This document shows, piece after piece, positions 4,236-7,371 of a DNA stretch of 7,371 bases. The stretch lies in the NCBI GenBank assembly GCA_023450535.1, contig JAEXGX010000170.1, positions 1 through 7,371 of the forward strand, in the 5' to 3' direction. The stretch's first letter is position 1. Each line of letters starts with the position of its first letter. The stretch comes from Pseudomonadota bacterium. Lineage in GTDB: Bacteria > Desulfobacterota > Desulfovibrionia > Desulfovibrionales > Desulfovibrionaceae. The position numbers and the translations under genes were made by a program. A model generated the notes under the pieces. It was given only the letters and a program-made list of their open reading frames with translations. It made no database searches and had not been told where the DNA came from.

Positions 4236-5852
4236 TTAAATCCGGGAAAGGAACACGGCGAGCTCGCGGTTGATTTCGCTCAGGCGGTCGCGCAGTTCGG
4301 TTTGCTCCTCCCAGGGGAGCTCTTCGGCGCGCTCCTGCCGTTCGCGCAGTTGGGCGAGGCGGGTATCCATGTCCGCGATGAGGAAGTTCCAGTCCACACG
4401 CGGGCGCTGCCGGGCGCTGCCGGGAAGTTCCATAGATGCCTTGCGGCCCGGTTCCAGGGTCATTTCTTCAAGGTAGTCGGGAGTGAGGATTTCGATATCT
4501 TTTTTGCCGCTTTCTTTTTTGATCAGAGCGCTTAGCGTTTCCTGAGCCTTGGGCTCACCGTGGATCAGCACGACCCTGCTGCCCGCCTTCGCCATGGGCA
4601 GAATCCAGTCCAGCAATTGACTCTGGCCTGCGTGGGCGGAAAAGCCGTTGATGGTGAAAATTTTTGCGGCAACGGCCAAATCATCGTTGAACAGGCGGAT
4701 CTTGTCCGCGCCGTCCACGATTTTACGCCCCAACGTGCCTACGGACTGATAACCCACAAACACGATACTGGCGCCTTCCCTCCAGATATTGTGCTTAAGG
4801 TGGTGCTTGATGCGGCCCGCGTTGCACATGCCGCTGGCGGAAAGAATAATCGCCGGGCCGCGCATGACGTTGAGCGCCTGTGATTCCGTCGAATTGAGGG
4901 TGAAATGGATGTTGTAACTGCCGTCATGGACGGAAAGCCCTTCAAGTTCCGGTGTACGCAAGGTTTTCGCGTATTTTTCAAATACTTCCGTCGCCCGGAT
5001 AGCCAGGGGGCTGTCTACAAAAATAGGCATATCCGCCGGAAGCTGATTACGGTTGCGCAGTAATATCAGGCTGTACAACAGTTCCTGTGTACGCCCCACG
5101 GCGAAGGAGGGAATGATGACCTTCTCCTTGCGATGATAGCTGTATGATATGGCTTGGGCGAGTTCGTCCAGGGTATCGTGCTCTCCCTTGTGATCGCGAT
5201 CGCCGTAAGTGGATTCCACAAAGAGCCAGTCCGGCGGAGTGGGATGTTCCGCATCGTGCAGCAGCAGAGCGCCGGGGCGTCCCAGGTCGCCGGAGAAAAC
5301 AAGGCGCGTGGTTTTGCCCTGCTCGGTGATTTCCAGCTCAAGGAAGGCTGCTCCGAGGATGTGCCCGGCATAGTGATATGTGACCTTGATGCCGGGATGC
5401 GGTTCGAATGTTTTGTCGAAATCCACTGTGCGCATAAGTTCTACGGTCTTGCGGGCATCTTCCGTGGTATACAGTGCCCTGTCTTCGTCCCGTTTTGCGC
5501 CGCGCCGCTTGTCATGATTCTGCTTCCATTCCTGCTCCATTTCCTGAATATGGGCGCTGTCTTCCAGCATCAGGGAAACAAGATCCAGCGTGGGAGGGGT
5601 GCAGTAGATCGTTCCATTGAACCCTTCACTGGCCAGGCGGGGAAGGAGGCCGGAGTGGTCTATATGGGCATGAGTAAGAAGGACAAAATCGATTTCCGTG
5701 GGCCGGTACAGTGCGGTCTGACGGTTGCGCTCTTCAATGGCGGGGTTGCCCTGATGCATGCCGCAATCCACGGCGAAACGCGCGCCGGCGGCTTCAATGA
5801 TATAGCAGGATCCTGTGACGGTACGGGCTGCGCCGAGAAAGGATATTTTCAT
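4236..5852 (-). CDS. MBL-fold/beta-CASP RNA nuclease (CPSF/Ysh1-like family)
   Basis: This is a predicted zinc-dependent ribonuclease of the COG1236 metallo-beta-lactamase plus beta-CASP type, the bacterial relatives of CPSF73/Ysh1. The 538-residue protein starts MKISFLGAARTVTGSCYII, with AAGGAG eight bases ahead of the ATG at 5852. The frame continues upstream, but those residues are not family-like. The zinc ligands are THAHIDHSG (60-68), GHILGA (163-168) and FSGDLGRPG (186-194). The beta-CASP domain spans roughly 215-395 with VESTYGDRDH (212-221), IPSFAVGRTQELLY (247-260), DSPLA (280-284) and SASGMCNAGRIKHHL (338-352). It closes with NGFSAHAGQSQLLDW (402-416) and VLIHGEP (428-434). A charged, probably coiled C-terminal tail (about 490-535) follows. 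The likely role is processing or decay of cytoplasmic RNA. It appears to be monocistronic. A 10-bp tandem repeat lies in the coding sequence at 4401-4424. Confidence 0.9.
   Translation of the reverse strand: MKISFLGAARTVTGSCYIIEAAGARFAVDCGMHQGNPAIEERNRQTALYRPTEIDFVLLTHAHIDHSGLLPRLASEGFNGTIYCTPPTLDLVSLMLEDSAHIQEMEQEWKQNHDKRRGAKRDEDRALYTTEDARKTVELMRTVDFDKTFEPHPGIKVTYHYAGHILGAAFLELEITEQGKTTRLVFSGDLGRPGALLLHDAEHPTPPDWLFVESTYGDRDHKGEHDTLDELAQAISYSYHRKEKVIIPSFAVGRTQELLYSLILLRNRNQLPADMPIFVDSPLAIRATEVFEKYAKTLRTPELEGLSVHDGSYNIHFTLNSTESQALNVMRGPAIILSASGMCNAGRIKHHLKHNIWREGASIVFVGYQSVGTLGRKIVDGADKIRLFNDDLAVAAKIFTINGFSAHAGQSQLLDWILPMAKAGSRVVLIHGEPKAQETLSALIKKESGKKDIEILTPDYLEEMTLEPGRKASMELPGSARQRPRVDWNFLIADMDTRLAQLRERQERAEELPWEEQTELRDRLSEINRELAVFLSRI
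4401..4424. repeat. 10-bp tandem duplication inside the MBL nuclease gene
   Basis: CGGGCGCTGC occurs twice in direct succession (4401-4410, 4411-4420), followed by CGGG. The unit is not a multiple of three, so the two copies are read in different frames (minus strand, residues about 476-484, PGSARQRPR). Gain or loss of one unit would change the last 50-60 residues. Confidence 0.7.
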
Positions 5853-6086
5853 GCCGGACTCCTTTTGCGTATGGAGTATGTTGGGTAGGGAGGGGAAAAT
5901 AACGCCGGTATTGAAATATGCCGAAAACTGCCGAAGAAGCCGCACGAAAGCTTCTTTATGGATTTACGCTAGTTTGGTTGAAAATGCCGCTTAACGCGGG
6001 GGCAAGTCAAGCCGCTTTTCTCTTCTTGCATCCGTGTGGGATATTGTGGTTTACTTGCTCTACGATTTGTATTTTCAGGAGGTTCC
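5853..6086. other. divergent intergenic region
   Basis: This 234-base, relatively AT-rich spacer lies between the nuclease gene (minus) and the LOG gene (plus), so promoters for both should be here. The LOG ribosome site is AGGAGG (6077-6082), four bases before the ATG. A 7-bp hairpin, AAGAAGC (5934-5940) with GCTTCTT (5950-5956), sits near the nuclease side, beside a doubled TGCCGAA (about 5919-5936). I could not pick a convincing -35/-10 pair on either strand, and there is no credible coding frame. Confidence 0.5.
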
Positions 6087-6746
6087 ATGTCCGGTTCTTC
6101 TCAGCAATATGTTATTGATACGCTTTCCGCCAAGGAATCCTGGCGTCTGTTCCGCATCATGGCCGAAGTGGTCGAGGGCATCGACACGCTTTCCGCCCTG
6201 CCTCCCTGTGTTTCCATATTCGGGTCTGCCCGTTCCAAACCAGAGGATGATTTGTACCGGCAGACAGAGGATATTGCCCACGGGCTGGTGAAAGCGGGAT
6301 ACGGCGTGATCACCGGCGGCGGGCCGGGCCTCATGGAGGCTGGCAACAAGGGGGCGACCGAGGCAGGAGGACCTTCTGTGGGGTTGCACATCCAGTTGCC
6401 CATGGAGCAGGCCGCCAACCAATACCTGTTGACGCGCTGTAATTTCAACTACTTTTTCGTCCGCAAGCTTATGTTCGTCAAGTACGCGGTGGCCTACGTG
6501 GTCATGCCCGGCGGCGCGGGTACACTGGACGAACTGTTTGAGGCCTTTGTCCTTGTCCAGACCCATCGTATCAAACCCTTCCCCATCATTCTGTATTGCC
6601 GCGATTTTTGGGCGGGGCTGCTGGACTGGATGAAAGACCGTATGGTCGGTCATGGCTTCCTGCGGGAGGAAGAGCTGGGTTTGGTCACCATCTGTGACGA
6701 ACCGGATGAAGTGGTGCAGACCATCAGGAAATACACCATTGTCTGA
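6087..6746 (+). CDS. LOG-family (TIGR00730) nucleotide 5'-monophosphate phosphoribohydrolase
   Basis: LOG-family proteins are Rossmann-like hydrolases, often misnamed lysine decarboxylases. They cleave AMP or cytokinin monophosphates into the base and ribose 5-phosphate. The 219-residue protein starts MSGSSQQYVIDTL at the ATG at 6087, four bases after AGGAGG. The frame is open further upstream from 6036, but without a ribosome site. Visible motifs are VSIFGSAR (42-49), ITGGGPGLMEAGNKGA (75-90), FFVRKLMFVKYA (123-134) with the family Arg/Lys, and the signature PGGAGTLDELFEA (141-153). It belongs to the subgroup with an N-terminal helical lead-in. It is followed directly by tadA, whose start overlaps its stop, so they form one transcript. 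The substrate cannot be told from sequence. Confidence 0.9.
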   Translation: MSGSSQQYVIDTLSAKESWRLFRIMAEVVEGIDTLSALPPCVSIFGSARSKPEDDLYRQTEDIAHGLVKAGYGVITGGGPGLMEAGNKGATEAGGPSVGLHIQLPMEQAANQYLLTRCNFNYFFVRKLMFVKYAVAYVVMPGGAGTLDELFEAFVLVQTHRIKPFPIILYCRDFWAGLLDWMKDRMVGHGFLREEELGLVTICDEPDEVVQTIRKYTIV

Positions 6747-7263
6747 GTCTGACGCCGCTCCCGGTTTTCGCGCCGCCCCGGTATGGGGACCGGTACCAGA
6801 GCCTCCGCCCGGCTGGACCTGGAATTCTCTCATGGACAAGGCTCTGGGGCTTGCGCGCGAGGCCGCTGCAGCCGGAGAGGTACCAGTGGGGGCTCTGGTG
6901 GTGGACGATGCCGGAGACATTGTGGGGCGGGGACGTAACGAAACCGAAGCCCTGCATGATCCTTCCGCTCATGCCGAAGTGCTCGCTCTACGCCGCGCCG
7001 CCGCGCACATTGGCAACCACCGTCTGGGCAACTGTGTGCTTGTGGTGACGCTGGAACCCTGCCTCATGTGTACCGGGGCAATACGGGAAGCACGTCTGCG
7101 CGGGCTAGTCTACGGTGCGTGTGATGAACGGGCCGGGGCGGTGGAATCGCGTCTGGAGGGCCTTGCATATGCGGATGGCCCCGTACCCTGGCATATGGGC
7201 GGAGTGGAAAGCGGCCCGTGTGCCGGGCTGTTGCGTGAATTTTTCCGTGTACGCCGGGATTGA
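6739..7263 (+). CDS. tadA: tRNA-specific adenosine deaminase (TadA)
   Basis: TadA converts A34 to inosine in the anticodon of tRNA(Arg, ACG), letting it read CGU, CGC and CGA. The preferred start is TTG at 6739: AGGAA (6726-6730) lies eight bases ahead and the start overlaps the LOG stop (6744-6746) by eight bases. It also includes PPPGWTWNSLMDKAL (23-36), a segment I recall from other Desulfovibrio-type TadA proteins. An in-frame ATG at 6832 would give 143 residues and lacks a good ribosome site. From the TTG the protein has 174 residues. The zinc/catalytic motifs are HAE (His-78, Glu-80) and TLEPCLMC (104-111, Cys-108 and Cys-111), preceded by GEVPVGALVV (47-56) and RNETEALHDPSAHAE (66-80). 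It acts in the cytoplasm and is essential in most bacteria. Confidence 0.93.
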   Translation: MSESDAAPGFRAAPVWGPVPEPPPGWTWNSLMDKALGLAREAAAAGEVPVGALVVDDAGDIVGRGRNETEALHDPSAHAEVLALRRAAAHIGNHRLGNCVLVVTLEPCLMCTGAIREARLRGLVYGACDERAGAVESRLEGLAYADGPVPWHMGGVESGPCAGLLREFFRVRRD

Positions 7264-7299
7264 ACCTTTCCAGGTACGCCAGTCTTGCCGGAGCCGTTG

Positions 7300-7371
7300 T
7301 TGAATCATTATCGACTCCTGCCAGATGAACGTCCGGAACCTTCCCGGAGGCCATCAGGATTATCTTTCGCC
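7300..7371 (+). CDS. possible start of the next gene (partial)
   Basis: From TTG 7300 the frame stays open for 24 codons to the window edge (LNHYRLLPDERPEPSRRPSG, then LSFA). GGAG at 7290-7293 lies six bases upstream, and the gap after the tadA stop is only 36 bases, so it could be the third gene of the LOG-tadA transcript. An ATG at 7325 in another frame is also open to the edge. Too little is visible to name a product. Confidence 0.3.
   Translation, partial: MNHYRLLPDERPEPSRRPSGLSFA

Noticed and set aside
5154..5888. 244-codon plus-strand frame opposite the MBL nuclease
   Set aside because: It is antisense to a clearly conserved gene with all catalytic motifs on the other strand.
6075..6920. 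281-codon minus-strand frame
   Set aside because: It is a shadow of the LOG and tadA genes, which carry the recognisable motifs.
7332..7348. terminator after tadA (TCCGG/CCGGA)
   Set aside because: It has only five base pairs and no T-run, and it lies inside the possible next gene.
1..7371. CRISPR array, tRNA or rRNA genes
   Set aside because: No regularly spaced direct repeats, no cloverleaf with a TTCGA-type T-arm at either junction, and no rRNA-like sequence were seen.

Overview
The window looks like a Desulfovibrionaceae-type (sulfate-reducing, Desulfovibrio/Bilophila-like) chromosome. The grounds are its moderately high GC, the flavour of the MiaA, CoaD, RsmD and TadA proteins (for example the PPPGWTW lead-in of TadA and GIGCREL in MiaA) and the compact rsmD-coaD-miaA cluster. 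The genus is an inference from protein style, not from a search.

Region 1 (1 to about 1435) is the decaying end of a prophage. A plus-strand fragment of a large phage protein (LPD38-like C-terminus, broken at an 8-G run) is followed by a tiny 27-residue single-span membrane peptide and a very strong hairpin (618-665). From the other side, minus-strand phage accessory genes run towards it: an antirepressor N-terminal remnant (from 1308), a 67-residue protein (924-1127), and an ATGA-coupled small gene that is frameshifted (735-927). The two sets converge on two strong hairpins at 618-736.

Region 2 (about 1317-1845) is the junction. It holds nested inverted repeats and then an AT-richer, 5'-truncated, frameshifted reading frame, possibly an envelope lipoprotein gene cut by the prophage. 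A terminator-like hairpin (1847-1874) separates it from the chromosomal genes.

Region 3 (1906-4041, minus) is an overlapping operon rsmD -> coaD -> miaA. It encodes 16S rRNA m2G966 methyltransferase, phosphopantetheine adenylyltransferase (CoA synthesis) and tRNA A37 prenyltransferase. Stop/start overlaps are 8 and 4 bases. Upstream lies a 194-base spacer with three strong hairpins, two of them back to back.

Region 4 (4236-5852, minus) is a full-length metallo-beta-lactamase/beta-CASP nuclease of the CPSF/Ysh1-like bacterial family. A 234-base divergent spacer separates it from region 5.

Region 5 (6087-7263, plus) is a LOG-family nucleotide hydrolase overlapped by tadA, the tRNA(Arg) A34 deaminase, which probably starts at a TTG. 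A possible next gene begins at 7300 and leaves the window.

The intact chromosomal genes centre on RNA and translation: rRNA methylation, two tRNA modifications and an RNA nuclease. All three clear frame breaks lie in the first 1.75 kb. The most notable points are the prophage-end architecture, the small membrane peptide with its hairpin, the tandem-hairpin spacer, and the proximity of MiaA and LOG, two enzymes that elsewhere make cytokinin-type molecules. I did not find a clearly new multi-gene system.
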